This document shows, in pieces, positions 51,633-61,508 of a stretch of 64,000 bases of DNA. This stretch comes from Pleomorphomonas carboxyditropha. GTDB lineage: Bacteria; Pseudomonadota; Alphaproteobacteria; Rhizobiales; Pleomorphomonadaceae. Location: assembly GCF_002770725.1 (NCBI RefSeq), contig NZ_NQVN01000001.1, forward strand, positions 62,001 to 126,000, written 5' to 3'. A program made the translations under genes and the position numbers. The notes under the pieces are model-generated. The model saw only the letters and a list, made by a program, of their open reading frames with translations. It did not search any database and was not told the origin of the DNA. Numbering within the stretch: position 1 is the first letter of the stretch; the number at the start of each line of letters is the position of its first letter.

Positions 51633-54600
51633 GCTTCTTCACCGAGCGCCCGATCTTCGCGTCGGCCATCGCCATCATCATGGTGCTGGCCGGCGCCATC
51701 TGCTACCTGCTCTTGCCGGTCGCCCAGTTTCCCGACATCTCGCCGCCGCAGGTGGTGGTCTCCGCCCATTATCCCGGCGCCAGCGCCCAGGTGGTGGCCG
51801 ACACGGTGACCACGCCGCTCGAGCAGCAGATCAACGGCGTCGAGGGCATGACCTACATGTCGTCGACCAGCTCCAACGACGGCTCGTCGACCATCACCGT
51901 CACCTTCAACGTCGGCTACGACATCAACACCGCCGCCGTCGACGTGCAGAACCGGGTGTCGCAGGCCTCGTCGTCGCTGCCGGCTATCGTCAACCAGTCG
52001 GGCGTCTCGGTCAAAAAGCAAAACCCCAACTTCGTGCTGATCGTCAACCTGACCTCGCCCGACGGTTCGGTCGATCCGGTGGCGCTCAGCAACTACGCGG
52101 CGCTGCAAATCCTCGACCCGCTGAAGCGCGTGCCCGGCGTCGGCGACGTGCAGGTGTTCGGCGAGCGGCGCTATTCGATGCGCATCTGGCTCGATCCCGA
52201 CAAGCTCGCCAACCTCGGCCTCACCGCCGTCGACGCGCAGCAGGCGATCGCCGAGCAGAACGTCCAGGTGGCGGCCGGCAAGATCGGCCAGGCGCCGGCA
52301 CCAAGCGGCACCGCCTTCGAGATGCAGGTCAACGCCGTCGGACGCCTGAGCGACCCGGCCGAGTTCGGCGAGATCGTATTGCGCGCCGACGGGCCGAGCG
52401 GCGCCGTGGTGCGCCTGAAAGACGTCGCCCGCATCGAGCTCGGCGCGCTGCAATATTCCTCGTCCGCCTTCTTCGGCAAGGATCCCACCGTGGCGCTGGG
52501 CGTGTTCCAGATGCCGGGGTCGAACGCGCTCGCCCTTCAGGAAGGCGTCAAGGCCAGGATGGAGGAGCTGAAGGCCCGCTTCCCGGCCGGCATCGCCTAC
52601 GCCATCCACTACGACACCACGACCTTCGTGCAGGCGTCGATGGACGACGTGTTGAAGACGCTCGGCGAGGCGCTGGTGCTGGTCATCGCCGTGGTGTTCA
52701 TCTTCCTGCAGAGCTGGCGCACCACCGTCATTCCCGCCATCGCCATTCCGGTGTCGCTGGTCGGCACGCTGGTGGTGATGGAGCTCCTGGGTTTCTCGCT
52801 CAACATGCTGAGCCTCCTCGGCATGGTGCTGGCGATCGGCCTCGTCGTCGACGACGCCATCGTGGTGGTGGAGAACGTCGAGCGGCAGATCGAGGCCGGC
52901 CTCAAGCCGCTCGAAGCCACCCGCAAGGCGATGAGCGAGGTGACCGGGCCGATCATCGCCACCACGGCGGTGCTGATGGCGGTGTTCATCCCCGTCGCCT
53001 TCATCCCCGGCGTCACCGGCCAGCTCTACAACCAGTTCGCGCTGACGGTGGCGATCTCCGTCGGCATCTCCGCCTTCAATTCGCTGACGCTGAGCCCGGC
53101 GCTGTCGGCCGCCTTCCTGCGCCACCAGGGGGCGACGCGTTTTGCGCCGTTCCGCTGGTTCAACGCCGGATTCCATGTGATGTCGCACGCCTATGCCGCC
53201 AGCGTCGGCCTGCTGGTGAAGCTGCGCTACGTGGTGCTGGCGCTGTTCGTCGTCGCGCTCGGCGCCACCTATTGGCTCTGGAACCGCATTCCCTCCACCT
53301 TCCTGCCGGTCGAGGACCAGGGCTATTTCTTCGTGGTGGTGCAACTGCCCGACGGCGCCTCGCTGGAACGCACCAACAAGGTGGCCGAACAGGTGCGCGA
53401 CATCCTGGAAAAGACGCCGGGCGTCGAGATCGTCGGCGCCATCTCCGGCCTCAACTTCCTGACCTCGGCGGCGCAGTCCAACTCGGCCGTTGAGTTCGCC
53501 ATCCTGAAGCCGTGGGAGGAGCGCGGGCCGGAGCAGAACGCCTCACGCATCGTCGAGGAGGTCCGTCCCAAGCTGATGGCCATCCCCGACGCCTTCGCGC
53601 TCTCCTTCGATCCGCCGTCGATCCCCGGCCTCGGCGCCACCGGCGGCTTCGAATTCCAGGTGAAGGACCTGACCGGCCGCGGCAGCCAGGCGCTGAACGA
53701 CGCGACGCAGGCGCTGCTCGCCGCCGCCCGCCAGCAGCCCGAGCTCAACGCCCAGCAGATGTTCACGAGCTTCGGCACCTCGACGCCGCAATTCGTCTAC
53801 GATCTCGACCGCAACAAGGCCAAGCTCCTCGGCCTCAGCCTGCCGGACATCTTCAACACGCTGCAGATCTATCTCGGCTCGCTCTACGTCAACGACTTCA
53901 ACCTGTTCGGCCGCACCTTCCGCGTCACCTTGCAGGCCGACGAGGCGGCGCGCTCGACGCCCACCGACCTGACGCGCCTCTACGTGAGGAATGCCAGCGG
54001 CGGCATGGTGCCGCTCTCCACCCTCGGCGAACTCAGGCCGACGGTGGGGCCGGAGACGGTGCCGCACTACAACTCCAACGCCTCGGCGCTGATCAATGGC
54101 GGCCCGGCGCCCGGCTTCTCGTCGGGGCAGGCGATCGCCGCCATGGAGCGGGTGGCGCAGGAGAGCCTGCCGCGCGACTTCGGCTACGAGTGGACCGGCA
54201 TCACCTTCCAGGAGCTGAAGGCGGGGTCGGTGGCGACGGCGGTGTTCGTGCTGGCGCTGGTGTTCGTGTTCCTGATCCTGGCCGCGCAATACGAGAGCTG
54301 GACCATGCCCTTCGTGGTGCTGCTCACCGTGCCCCTGGCGCTGTTCGGCGCGCTCGGCGCCATAGAGCTGCGCGGCATGCAGATCGACGTCTACTCGCAG
54401 ATCGGCTTCGTCATGCTGATCGGCCTCGCCGCCAAGAACGCCATCCTGATCGTCGAGTTCGCCCGCCGGCGGCGCGACGACGGGCTCGGCGTCGTCGAGG
54501 CGGCGACCGAGGCGGCCCGGCTGCGCCTCAGGCCCATCCTGATGACGGCGCTGGCCTTCATCCTCGGCGCGGTGCCGCTGATGATCGCCACCGGCGCCGG

Positions 54601-54793
54601 CGCCGCCAGCCGGCAGTCGCTCGGCACGGCGGTGGTCGGCGGCATGCTGGCGGCGACGCTGCTGACGATGGTGTTCACGCCGGTGTTCTACGTGATGATC
54701 GAGCGCCTCAGGGAGCGCATGAACCCCGCCGCCGTCAATCACGGCGATTCCCATCAGTCCCCCGATTCCCATCAGGCCCAGGCGGCCGAATGA
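51626..54793 (+). CDS. RND multidrug efflux pump, inner-membrane transporter (HAE1)
   Basis: A 1055-residue AcrB/MexB-type proton-driven pump. It starts MVSFFTERPIFASAIAIIMV, with porter-domain phrases PQVVVSAHYPGASAQVVADT and TPLEQQINGVEGMTYMSSTS. The fourth helix carries the proton-relay pair GLVVDDAIVVVENVER (the two Asp). The second half ends with GFVMLIGLAAKNAILIVEFA (the helix-10 Lys). A short His/Ser/Gln tail (HGDSHQSPDSHQAQAAE) is unusual. The adaptor gene follows 16 bases later, so the order is pump first, adaptor second, the reverse of acrAB. No outer-membrane channel gene is near. Drugs or metabolites handled are unknown. Confidence 0.95.
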   Translation: MVSFFTERPIFASAIAIIMVLAGAICYLLLPVAQFPDISPPQVVVSAHYPGASAQVVADTVTTPLEQQINGVEGMTYMSSTSSNDGSSTITVTFNVGYDINTAAVDVQNRVSQASSSLPAIVNQSGVSVKKQNPNFVLIVNLTSPDGSVDPVALSNYAALQILDPLKRVPGVGDVQVFGERRYSMRIWLDPDKLANLGLTAVDAQQAIAEQNVQVAAGKIGQAPAPSGTAFEMQVNAVGRLSDPAEFGEIVLRADGPSGAVVRLKDVARIELGALQYSSSAFFGKDPTVALGVFQMPGSNALALQEGVKARMEELKARFPAGIAYAIHYDTTTFVQASMDDVLKTLGEALVLVIAVVFIFLQSWRTTVIPAIAIPVSLVGTLVVMELLGFSLNMLSLLGMVLAIGLVVDDAIVVVENVERQIEAGLKPLEATRKAMSEVTGPIIATTAVLMAVFIPVAFIPGVTGQLYNQFALTVAISVGISAFNSLTLSPALSAAFLRHQGATRFAPFRWFNAGFHVMSHAYAASVGLLVKLRYVVLALFVVALGATYWLWNRIPSTFLPVEDQGYFFVVVQLPDGASLERTNKVAEQVRDILEKTPGVEIVGAISGLNFLTSAAQSNSAVEFAILKPWEERGPEQNASRIVEEVRPKLMAIPDAFALSFDPPSIPGLGATGGFEFQVKDLTGRGSQALNDATQALLAAARQQPELNAQQMFTSFGTSTPQFVYDLDRNKAKLLGLSLPDIFNTLQIYLGSLYVNDFNLFGRTFRVTLQADEAARSTPTDLTRLYVRNASGGMVPLSTLGELRPTVGPETVPHYNSNASALINGGPAPGFSSGQAIAAMERVAQESLPRDFGYEWTGITFQELKAGSVATAVFVLALVFVFLILAAQYESWTMPFVVLLTVPLALFGALGAIELRGMQIDVYSQIGFVMLIGLAAKNAILIVEFARRRRDDGLGVVEAATEAARLRLRPILMTALAFILGAVPLMIATGAGAASRQSLGTAVVGGMLAATLLTMVFTPVFYVMIERLRERMNPAAVNHGDSHQSPDSHQAQAAE

Positions 54794-54809
54794 ACGGAGT
54801 TTTTCCGCC

Positions 54810-55994
54810 ATGCGTTTCCTGAAGAGACGACCCATCAGTTCGCTCCTGAGCGTCGCCGTGGTCGGCGCCGGCGCCAGCCTGCTGCATCCGGAGGTGCGGG
54901 ACTACCTGCACTTGTCGAGTCTTGCCGCCGAGCCGGCGGCCGAGACCGCTCAGGCCGCGCCGCCGGCCATGCCGGTTCCGGTGGAGCGGGTGAGCCGGCG
55001 CACGCTGCCGGTCTATCTCGACTACCCCGCCCGCACCGAGGCGATCCGCTCGGTGTCCTTGCAGGCCAAGGTCACCGGCTATCTCGAGGAGCAGACCGTC
55101 GCCGACGGCGCCGACGTCAAGGCGGGCGACGTGCTCTACGCCCTCGACGGCCGCGACTTCGAGACGGCGCTCGATCAGGCGAAGGCGCAGCTCCAGCGCG
55201 ACAATGCCCAGGTCGACTATCTGCGCTCCAACCTCGCCCGCGGCGAGGCGCTGTCGCAGAAGGGCTTCCTCGCCAAGGACGGCTTCGACCAGCGGACCAG
55301 CGCGCTGCGCCAGGCCGAGGCGGCGGTGGCCATCTCCAGCGCGGCGGTGCAGGCGGCCGAGCTCGACATCGAGCGCTCTGTCCTCCGCGCGCCGTTCGCC
55401 GGCCGGGTGGGCCGCAGCGCCGCCTCGGTCGGCACGCTGGTCACCTCGGGCAATACCGTGCTCAACACGCTGGTGCAGCTCGACCCGATCTACGTGACGT
55501 TCAACCCGAGCGAGAAGGAACTCGCTTCCATCAAGGCGGCGCTCGCCAAGGGCGAGGTGACGGCCGAAATCAGCCTGCCCGGCGCCGAGGGGAGCGATAA
55601 CGACAGGCATTATGCCGGCAAGCTGACCTTCGTCGACAACCGGCTCGACCCGTCGACCGGCACGGTGGCCGCACGCGCCACCATCGGCAACGGCACCTTC
55701 GACCTGCTGCCGGGCCAATACGTCCACCTCCGCCTCAGCGTCGGCGACGAGCCCAATGTGCTGATGGCGCCGCAGGTGGCGCTCGGCTCCAGCCAACTGG
55801 GAAAATTCCTCTACGTGGTCGGCAAGGACGGCAAGGTCGAGCAGCGCATGGTGGAGATCGGCCGCACCGACGGCGATCAGGTGGCGGTGCTCTCCGGCCT
55901 TGCCGAAAACGATCTCATCATCTCCGGCAACCTGCAGAAGATCTGGCCGGGCGTGCCGGTCGAGCCGCTGCCGGTGAAGGTTGCCTCGCGGTAA
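54810..55994 (+). CDS. RND efflux pump periplasmic adaptor
   Basis: A 394-residue membrane fusion protein of the AcrA/MexA group, linking the pump to a TolC-like channel. The N-terminus has a hydrophobic segment (LLSVAVVGAGASLLHP). It continues with the barrel/lipoyl start PVYLDYPARTEAIRSVSLQA and KVTGYLEEQTVADGADVKAG, a helical hairpin (about 120-180), and the return RAPFAGRVGRSAASVGTLVT. A beta-barrel and membrane-proximal domain end the protein. No lipobox is seen. It is transcribed with the pump from the TetR-controlled promoter, and a hairpin follows. Confidence 0.93.
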   Translation: MRFLKRRPISSLLSVAVVGAGASLLHPEVRDYLHLSSLAAEPAAETAQAAPPAMPVPVERVSRRTLPVYLDYPARTEAIRSVSLQAKVTGYLEEQTVADGADVKAGDVLYALDGRDFETALDQAKAQLQRDNAQVDYLRSNLARGEALSQKGFLAKDGFDQRTSALRQAEAAVAISSAAVQAAELDIERSVLRAPFAGRVGRSAASVGTLVTSGNTVLNTLVQLDPIYVTFNPSEKELASIKAALAKGEVTAEISLPGAEGSDNDRHYAGKLTFVDNRLDPSTGTVAARATIGNGTFDLLPGQYVHLRLSVGDEPNVLMAPQVALGSSQLGKFLYVVGKDGKVEQRMVEIGRTDGDQVAVLSGLAENDLIISGNLQKIWPGVPVEPLPVKVASR

Positions 55995-56020
55995 TCCGCC
56001 GACACCCGCGAGCGACATCC

Positions 56021-56060
56021 CCGCCGCCACCTCGCGAGAGGCTGGCGGCGGTGGTGTTTT
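56021..56060 (+). terminator. Nested hairpin terminator after the RND operon
   Basis: CCGCCGCCA (56021-56029) pairs with TGGCGGCGG (56043-56051), and inside it CCTC-GCGA-GAGG forms a second stem. TGGTGTTTT follows. It lies 27 bases past the adaptor stop. Confidence 0.8.
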
Positions 56061-56219
56061 GGGGAATCGAATGAGTTGCACACGCCCCTCCTCAGGCGAT
56101 CGCCCTCTCGCCGTCGCCCTGCCACCTCAGAGATGTGTGCATGCCATGGCGTCTTCGCGGGAATGAGAGCATGATGGCAGCGATCGCGAGCGATCAGCCA
56201 CGTACTCCATATCTATCAT

Positions 56220-57005
56220 TTACCCCTTCTCGCTGACGTGCAGCCCGAAGCCCGACATTCCCGCGCCCAGCCCCTCCCGCAGCTCCATCGTCGGTATCTC
56301 ATAATCCCCGCCGTTCTGGCGTCGGTAGGCGATGGGCGTTGTCGTTTCCAGCGTCCGCATCCGCTCGCGCAAGCCCTCGGCCGCCGCCTCGAAGCGGGCT
56401 GCGTCGAAGCGGTCGGCGCTGTAGGTGACGAAGGGCGGCAGCACGTCGTAGCCGGGGTAATAGAGAATGCCGTGGTTGATCGGGAACAACAGGTCGTCGA
56501 TCGGGCCGTTGACGCCGCGCGGACCGTAGTGCTCCCGCCAGCCGCCGGCCGTCACGATCAGCATGGCGCGCTTGCCGGCCATCCTGCCCTCGCCGTAGCG
56601 GTCGCCCCAGCGCCTGTCGCTGTGCTCGCCGACGCCGTAGGCGAAACCATAGGCGAACACCCTATCCACCCAGCCTTTCAGGATGGCGGGCATGGTGAAC
56701 CACCAGAGCGGGAATTGCAGGATCAGCGCATCGGCTGAGATGAGCTTGTCGATTTCGGCCTTCACGTCCGCCGTCAGCGTGTCGGTCGCATAGGCCTGCC
56801 TGGAGGCCGCGACCGGCAACAGTCGTTCGTCTGGTGCGAGCGCCGGGAAGTCCGCCCGGTCGATCTCCGATTTCCAGCCCATAGCGTAGAGGTCGGACAG
56901 CAGAACCTCATGGCCATCGGCCTCAAGCTGGGCGATCGCCACGTCGCGCAGCGAGGCGGTGAGCGATTGCGGTTCGGGGTGGGCGAAGACGAGAAGAACC
57001 TTCAT
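56220..57005 (-). CDS. NAD(P)H:quinone oxidoreductase, flavodoxin-fold (NQO-like)
   Basis: A 261-residue FMN/FAD protein of the flavodoxin_2 family (NQO1/MdaB type), which reduces quinones or nitro/azo compounds by two electrons. It opens MKVLLVFAHPEPQSLTASLR, with the flavin-binding PEPQSLTASL. Further marks are ADALILQFPLWWFTMPAILK (LQFPLWWFxxPAxLKGW) and VTAGGWREHYGPRGVNGPID. It is divergent from a LysR regulator that should activate it, with 96 bases between. The start at 57005 is the first family residue; the frame is open far upstream into the lysR gene without sense. Confidence 0.93.
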   Translation of the reverse strand: MKVLLVFAHPEPQSLTASLRDVAIAQLEADGHEVLLSDLYAMGWKSEIDRADFPALAPDERLLPVAASRQAYATDTLTADVKAEIDKLISADALILQFPLWWFTMPAILKGWVDRVFAYGFAYGVGEHSDRRWGDRYGEGRMAGKRAMLIVTAGGWREHYGPRGVNGPIDDLLFPINHGILYYPGYDVLPPFVTYSADRFDAARFEAAAEGLRERMRTLETTTPIAYRRQNGGDYEIPTMELREGLGAGMSGFGLHVSEKG

Positions 57006-57074
57006 GGCAGGACATCCGGTTGCCGTTGTTGCTGACCGGCAAGCTAGCCCCGCCGCGAATGATCCGGTATATAG

Positions 57075-57097
57075 CGGCAGTGAATAGGATATTGCCG
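57075..57097. promoter_or_regulatory. Inverted repeat in the lysR-nqo divergent promoter
   Basis: CGGCA-N13-TGCCG lies just 4 bases before the LysR start. The ATG at 57102 has no ribosome site, and TAGGAT about 12 bases before it could be a -10, so a leaderless message overlapped by the regulator site is possible. All inference. Confidence 0.35.
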
Positions 57098-57101
57098 AAT
57101 A

Positions 57102-58016
57102 ATGGATAAATCGGACGTCACGCTCGAACGCATGCGCACCTTCGTCCGCGTCGCCGAGCGCGGCAATCTCACGGCCGTGGCGCGGGAGCTCGGCACGGGC
57201 CAGTCGACCGTCACCCGCCACCTCAGCGAGCTGGAAGAGGCGGTCGGTGCGCCGCTCCTCAGCCGCACCACCCGTCGCGTCGCCATGACCGAGGAAGGCA
57301 GCCGCTACTACGATCAGTGCGTCCAGATTCTCCGGCTGGTCGAGCAGGCGGGCGAGGAACTGCGCGACACGCGCGGCGCCCCCGCCGGCACCATCCGCGT
57401 TTCCTGCACCGCCGCGCTCGGCGTTCTGCACATCACGCGGCTGCTCCTGGCCTTTCAGGCGCGCTACCCCGATATCCGCATCGACCTCAGCCTGACCGAC
57501 GAACGGATCGACCTCGTCAAGGAGGGCGTCGACATCGCGATCCGCCTGGGGCCGCTCACCGACAGTTCGATGAAACTGCATCCCCTCGGCGAAAGCACCC
57601 GGCTGCTGGTGGCCGCGCCGGCCTATCTCGCCGCGTACGGCCGGCCGGAAAAGCCCGGCGACCTCGCCGGATACAACGTCATCCGCATGTCGAACGTCGC
57701 CGGCAGCGAAACCCTGACGCTCATGGGGCCGGACGGCAGGACGCACGCCGTTCCGGTGACGGGAAATCTCCGCGTCGATCACGGGCTGGCCGCGCGGGAA
57801 GCCTTCCGGGCCGGCCGCGGCATCGGCCCCACCCATCGCTGGCTGGTCGACGACCTCCTCGAGAGCGGCGAGCTGGAGCCGCTGTTGCCGGACCATGCGC
57901 TCACGCCGACGCCGCTCAACATGCTGATCGTGCCGGAACGCGCCAAAGTGGCCCGCGTCCGCCTGTTGATCGATTATCTGGCGCAGGAGGCATCGGCTCT
58001 GCCGGGGATCGATTGA
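57102..58016 (+). CDS. LysR-family transcriptional regulator
   Basis: A 304-residue LysR regulator. The N-terminal winged helix-turn-helix reads VTLERMRTFVRVAERGNLTA and VARELGTGQSTVTRHLSELE. The effector domain starts near residue 90 (APAGTIRVSCTAALGVLHIT). This is the branch that often controls NAD(P)H:quinone reductases and oxidoreductases (VDIAIRLGPLTDSSMKLHPL, typical of the AaeR/DsdC-like PBP2 CrgA group). It is divergent from the NQO-like gene, its likely target. The ligand is unknown. A family A repeat follows it. Confidence 0.93.
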   Translation: MDKSDVTLERMRTFVRVAERGNLTAVARELGTGQSTVTRHLSELEEAVGAPLLSRTTRRVAMTEEGSRYYDQCVQILRLVEQAGEELRDTRGAPAGTIRVSCTAALGVLHITRLLLAFQARYPDIRIDLSLTDERIDLVKEGVDIAIRLGPLTDSSMKLHPLGESTRLLVAAPAYLAAYGRPEKPGDLAGYNVIRMSNVAGSETLTLMGPDGRTHAVPVTGNLRVDHGLAAREAFRAGRGIGPTHRWLVDDLLESGELEPLLPDHALTPTPLNMLIVPERAKVARVRLLIDYLAQEASALPGID

Positions 58017-58049
58017 ACGCCCGGTTGGCGAATAAGCTCACATGCCCAA

Positions 58050-58177
58050 GGGCGCCCTATATTCCCCTCTCGCCCTTTTCGGCCCGAGGTCCTGCGCCTG
58101 CGCGCAGGATGACGCCTTATTCTTTTGTTTTCATTATATAAATCTGTCATCCCCGCGAAGGCGGGGACCTCGGGCAG
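58050..58177. repeat. Palindromic intergenic repeat, family A, copy 3
   Basis: Arms GCCCGAGGTCC (58082-58092) and its complement (58165-58175) enclose two small hairpins, CTGCGCCTGCGCGCAG and CCCCGCGAAGGCGGGG, with GATGAC/GTCAT between them. The outer segment GGGCGCCCTATATT ... CGCCCTTTTCG at 58050-58081 matches the tails of copies 1 and 2 in reverse. It stands 34 bases after the lysR stop and ends about 50 bases before the DUF4424 gene's end. Confidence 0.8.
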
Positions 58178-58229
58178 GATAGGGCGATCGGCCGATATCG
58201 ACCTCCCCCCCTCCGTCTTTGCCATGCCT

Positions 58230-59243
58230 TCAGTCGGTCGGGCGGTTCACCAGGGCGATGTCGATGTCGCGCTCGGGGTAGAAGTCGTCGGCGGTCAGCT
58301 CGAAGGTGGTGGGGCCGGTCTTCTCGACGCCGTCGCCGCAGAAGGACACCAGCGTGTCGGGATCGCCCTTGTCGACCGTCAGGTGGAAGCGGCCGATGGT
58401 GCCGCCCCAGTTGGCGCCGGTGGTCAGCACGTAGGAAATCCAGCTTTCCTGGAGGTAGGAATCCGCGGCCCTGGCGGCGTCGAGGCGGCTTGCCACCGCC
58501 TTGATGAAATCGTCGTCGAAGCAATAGCGCCGCTGCTCCCGCTCGAAGTCCTCGCCGGTAAACGGGGCATTTTCATCGGAGCCGATGAAGTTGAGGCCGG
58601 CGGTGGAGCCGACGCTCGGCGTGTAGCGGTGGGCGACGCGAATGTCGCGGCCGGCCGGGAAGGTGGTGCGCCACCAGTAGGTGGTCTTGAGCTTCCACAC
58701 CGGCACGTAGTCGGTCTTCCAGCCGCTGCCGTCGTCATAGTCCATGGGAATGACGATGCCGCGGCTGATCCAGTCGGCGATCAGGTCCTTCGGCAGGGCG
58801 GCGAGCGCGTTGCCGGTGGCGTCGCCGAACGGCAGCAGCGGAACGCCGTGGTCCTGAAGCTCCCCGGTGACATCGACGTCGACGGCGAAGGCGTGGCGGT
58901 CGACTTCCGGCGTCACCGGCCGGCCGTCGACGGCCACCGAGAAGTTCATGAAGTTGTCGGAGTCCGGGTCGGGGACCGACACGATGAAATCGCCGCTGCC
59001 CTCGACGTCCGGCATGGGGAAGGCGACCACGGTGGTGCGGTCATGGTCGCCGCCGTTGTGGAAGACGTAATCGACGCGCACCTCTTTCGGCGAGATGTAG
59101 AGATCCTCGCTCTGCATGGTGACGTCGTCGGCGGTGACGAAGGTCAGGCCGCCGGCCGCCAGCTCCGCCATGGTGTCGTTGGCGTCGGCGAAAGTGGGCA
59201 TGCCGGTCAGCAGAACGGCGATCCCGGCGGCGGGCAGTCTCAT
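58230..59243 (-). CDS. DUF4424-like secreted protein
   Basis: A 337-residue exported protein. A signal peptide of about 20 residues ends PTFA-DA. The mature part matches the DUF4424 pattern: NDTMAELAAGGLTFVTADDV at the start, DLYISPKEVRVDYVFHNGGD, then VAFPMPDVEGSGDF and RVAHRYTPSVGSTAGLNFIG. It is all beta in character, with two conserved cysteines (in RRYCFDDD and VSFCGDG) that may form a disulphide. The role is unknown. Its ATG overlaps the thyA stop by one base, so the two are translated together. Confidence 0.85.
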   Translation of the reverse strand: MRLPAAGIAVLLTGMPTFADANDTMAELAAGGLTFVTADDVTMQSEDLYISPKEVRVDYVFHNGGDHDRTTVVAFPMPDVEGSGDFIVSVPDPDSDNFMNFSVAVDGRPVTPEVDRHAFAVDVDVTGELQDHGVPLLPFGDATGNALAALPKDLIADWISRGIVIPMDYDDGSGWKTDYVPVWKLKTTYWWRTTFPAGRDIRVAHRYTPSVGSTAGLNFIGSDENAPFTGEDFEREQRRYCFDDDFIKAVASRLDAARAADSYLQESWISYVLTTGANWGGTIGRFHLTVDKGDPDTLVSFCGDGVEKTGPTTFELTADDFYPERDIDIALVNRPTD

Positions 59244-60037
59244 CACACGGCGACCTCGGCCTTGATGTGCGGATGCGGATCATAGCCCTCGATCGTGACG
59301 TGCTCGAATCGGAAATCGCGGACGTCGGTTATCCCTTCGGCGAGCTTCAGCCGGGGCAGGGGGCGCGGCGCCCGCGTCAATTGCAGGCGGGCCTGGTCGA
59401 GGTGGTTGCTGTAGAGATGGGCGTCGCCCAGCGTATGCACGAAGTCGCCCGGCCGAAGGCCGGTCGCCCGCGCCATCATGGCGGTGAGCAGCGCGTAGGA
59501 GGCGATGTTGAACGGCACGCCGAGGAATACGTCGGCCGAGCGCTGGTACATCTGGCAGGACAGGCGGCCGTTGGCGACATAGAACTGGATCAGCAGGTGG
59601 CAGGGTGGCAGCGCCATCTTCGGCACGTCGGCCGGGTTCCAGGCGGCGACGATCATCCGCCGGGAATCGGGATTGCGGCGGATCGTCTCCTGCACCTCGG
59701 CGATCTGGTCGATGGTGCCGCCGTCCGGCGTCGGCAAGGAGCGCCACTGGTGACCGTAGACGGGGCCGAGGTCGCCGCGCTCGTCGGCCCACTCGTCCCA
59801 GATGGAAACGCCGTTGTCCTTCAGGTACCGGATGTTGGTGTCGCCCTGCAGGAACCAGATCAGCTCGTGGACGATCGACTTGATGTGCAGCTTCTTGGTG
59901 GTGAGAAGCGGGAAGCCGTCGGCGAGGTCGAAGCGCATCTGATGGCCGAACACCGACAGCGTGCCGGTGCCGGTGCGGTCCTCCTTGGGCGTGCCGGTGT
60001 CGAGGATGAGCTTCAGGAGATCGAGATACTGCTGCAT
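59243..60037 (-). CDS. thyA: Thymidylate synthase
   Basis: A 264-residue ThyA enzyme that methylates dUMP to dTMP with methylene-tetrahydrofolate. The catalytic cysteine is C146 ([14 protein letters not shown]), at the E. coli number. Other marks are [52 protein letters not shown] and the C-terminal [20 protein letters not shown]. Length is typical. It leads a two-gene unit with the DUF4424 protein. folA is 13 kb away rather than next to it. Confidence 0.97.
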   Translation of the reverse strand: MQQYLDLLKLILDTGTPKEDRTGTGTLSVFGHQMRFDLADGFPLLTTKKLHIKSIVHELIWFLQGDTNIRYLKDNGVSIWDEWADERGDLGPVYGHQWRSLPTPDGGTIDQIAEVQETIRRNPDSRRMIVAAWNPADVPKMALPPCHLLIQFYVANGRLSCQMYQRSADVFLGVPFNIASYALLTAMMARATGLRPGDFVHTLGDAHLYSNHLDQARLQLTRAPRPLPRLKLAEGITDVRDFRFEHVTIEGYDPHPHIKAEVAV

Positions 60038-60069
60038 GACGGTCCGCCATCGTGACAGGGGCCGAAAGA

Positions 60070-61392
60070 TTAGCCCGAGTCGGCCGGCGAGTCAGCCTTG
60101 GCCGGTGCGGCGAAGTTGCGGGCGAGGGCGTGATAGACGCCCTCCGGCGCGATCAGGCTGGAAATCTTGCCGGCGATCAGCGCCACCAGCATCAGCGGCA
60201 GCAGCATGGCGTGGTTGAGCGTCATCTCCTGGACGATCACCACCGAGGTCAGCGGCGCCTGCACCACCCCGGCGAGATAGGCGCACATGCCGAGCAGCGC
60301 GATGGCCGGGGCCGCGTCGACGTCGAGGAGGTGGGCGACGTCGAGCCCGAGGCCGGCGCCGATCGACAGCGACGGCGAGAAGATGCCGCCGGGAATGCCC
60401 GACAGCGTCGAGGCCAGCGTGGCGATGAGCTTGGCCGGGCCGTACCACAGGCCGACGTCGGCCGGCGTCTGGTGGATGGCGGCGCGCGCCGTCTCGTAGC
60501 CGGTGCCGCTGACGTCGCTGCCCGAGGCAAAGCCGAGGAGGGCGACCACAAGGCCGAGCAGGGCGGCGGTCACCACCGGACGGCGGCGGACGAAGGCGCC
60601 GGCCCGGCCCGGCAGGCCGCGCGACCAGGCGACGTTGAGGCGGTTGAACAGGCCGCCGAGCGCGCCGCCGACCACGGCGACCATGGGAACGGCGATCCAG
60701 GCGATGCCCGGCGCCAGCGTCACGTAGGACGAGCCGAAATAGGTGTAGTCGCCGAGCAGCATCTGGGCGGTCAGGCCGGCCAGCATCACCGTCATGATGA
60801 CGATGCCGCTCGCCTTGCTGTCGAACGACCGGCTCAGTTCCTCGATGGCGAAGACGATGCCGGCGAGCGGCGTGTTGAAGGCGGCGGCGACGCCGGCCGC
60901 GCCGCCGGCCAGCAGCAGCGACGAGCGGCGGATGGACGCGACGCGGCCGGCCGCCTGCATGATGGCGGCGCCGACCTGCACGGTCGGTCCCTCGCGGCCG
61001 AGCGCCCCGCCGCTGAGGAGGCCGAGCAGCATCAGCAGGATCTTGCCGCCGGCGATCCGGAGCGAGACGAGGTGCTCCGACGGCTCGGCGGGTTGCAGCT
61101 TGCGGGCGGCGATCACCTGGGGAATGCCGCTGCCCTGCGAGCCGGGAAACAGCCGGCGGGCGAGAAAGCAGGAGAGCGCGAAGCCGGCCGGCGTGACGAT
61201 CAGCGGCAGCCAGGGCAGCGCCGCGACACCCGCGCGGAAGGCGGCCTGGGCGAGGTCGGCGGCGCGGGCCATCAATACGGCGGCGATGCCGACGCCGATG
61301 CCGCCGGCCAGGAACAGCATCTGGCGGCGGAGGTGGGCCGCCTCGGCGCGCGAATAGCGGGCATAGACTTTCGGGCGATGCAGTCGCGGCAT
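60070..61392 (-). CDS. CLC-family chloride/proton antiporter
   Basis: A 440-residue membrane protein of the CLC family. Selectivity-filter motifs are GSGIP (87-91), GREGP (132-136) with the gating Glu at 134, and [20 protein letters not shown]. The second, proton-path glutamate is kept (FAIEELS, the IEE of ClcA), so it should be an antiporter rather than a channel. About 14 to 16 hydrophobic segments are seen and the C-terminus has no CBS domains. A likely role is acid resistance or charge balance. It is a single gene, 33 bases upstream of the thyA start on the same strand. Confidence 0.94.
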   Translation of the reverse strand: MPRLHRPKVYARYSRAEAAHLRRQMLFLAGGIGVGIAAVLMARAADLAQAAFRAGVAALPWLPLIVTPAGFALSCFLARRLFPGSQGSGIPQVIAARKLQPAEPSEHLVSLRIAGGKILLMLLGLLSGGALGREGPTVQVGAAIMQAAGRVASIRRSSLLLAGGAAGVAAAFNTPLAGIVFAIEELSRSFDSKASGIVIMTVMLAGLTAQMLLGDYTYFGSSYVTLAPGIAWIAVPMVAVVGGALGGLFNRLNVAWSRGLPGRAGAFVRRRPVVTAALLGLVVALLGFASGSDVSGTGYETARAAIHQTPADVGLWYGPAKLIATLASTLSGIPGGIFSPSLSIGAGLGLDVAHLLDVDAAPAIALLGMCAYLAGVVQAPLTSVVIVQEMTLNHAMLLPLMLVALIAGKISSLIAPEGVYHALARNFAAPAKADSPADSG

Positions 61393-61508
61393 GGGGGCTC
61401 GCCGGTTCGGTGCGTTTCAGGCGCTTCTATCGGCCCCGGAGCGGCGTCCGGTCAAGGCGGCGGGGCGCATGGCGGCGTCCCGCGATGGGGACGGATCGTT
61501 TGCCGCCT

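Noticed and set aside
56150..56200. GATCGC-GA-GCGATC palindrome past the NQO-like gene
   Set aside because: Too short a loop and no T-run on the correct side; not supportable as a terminator.
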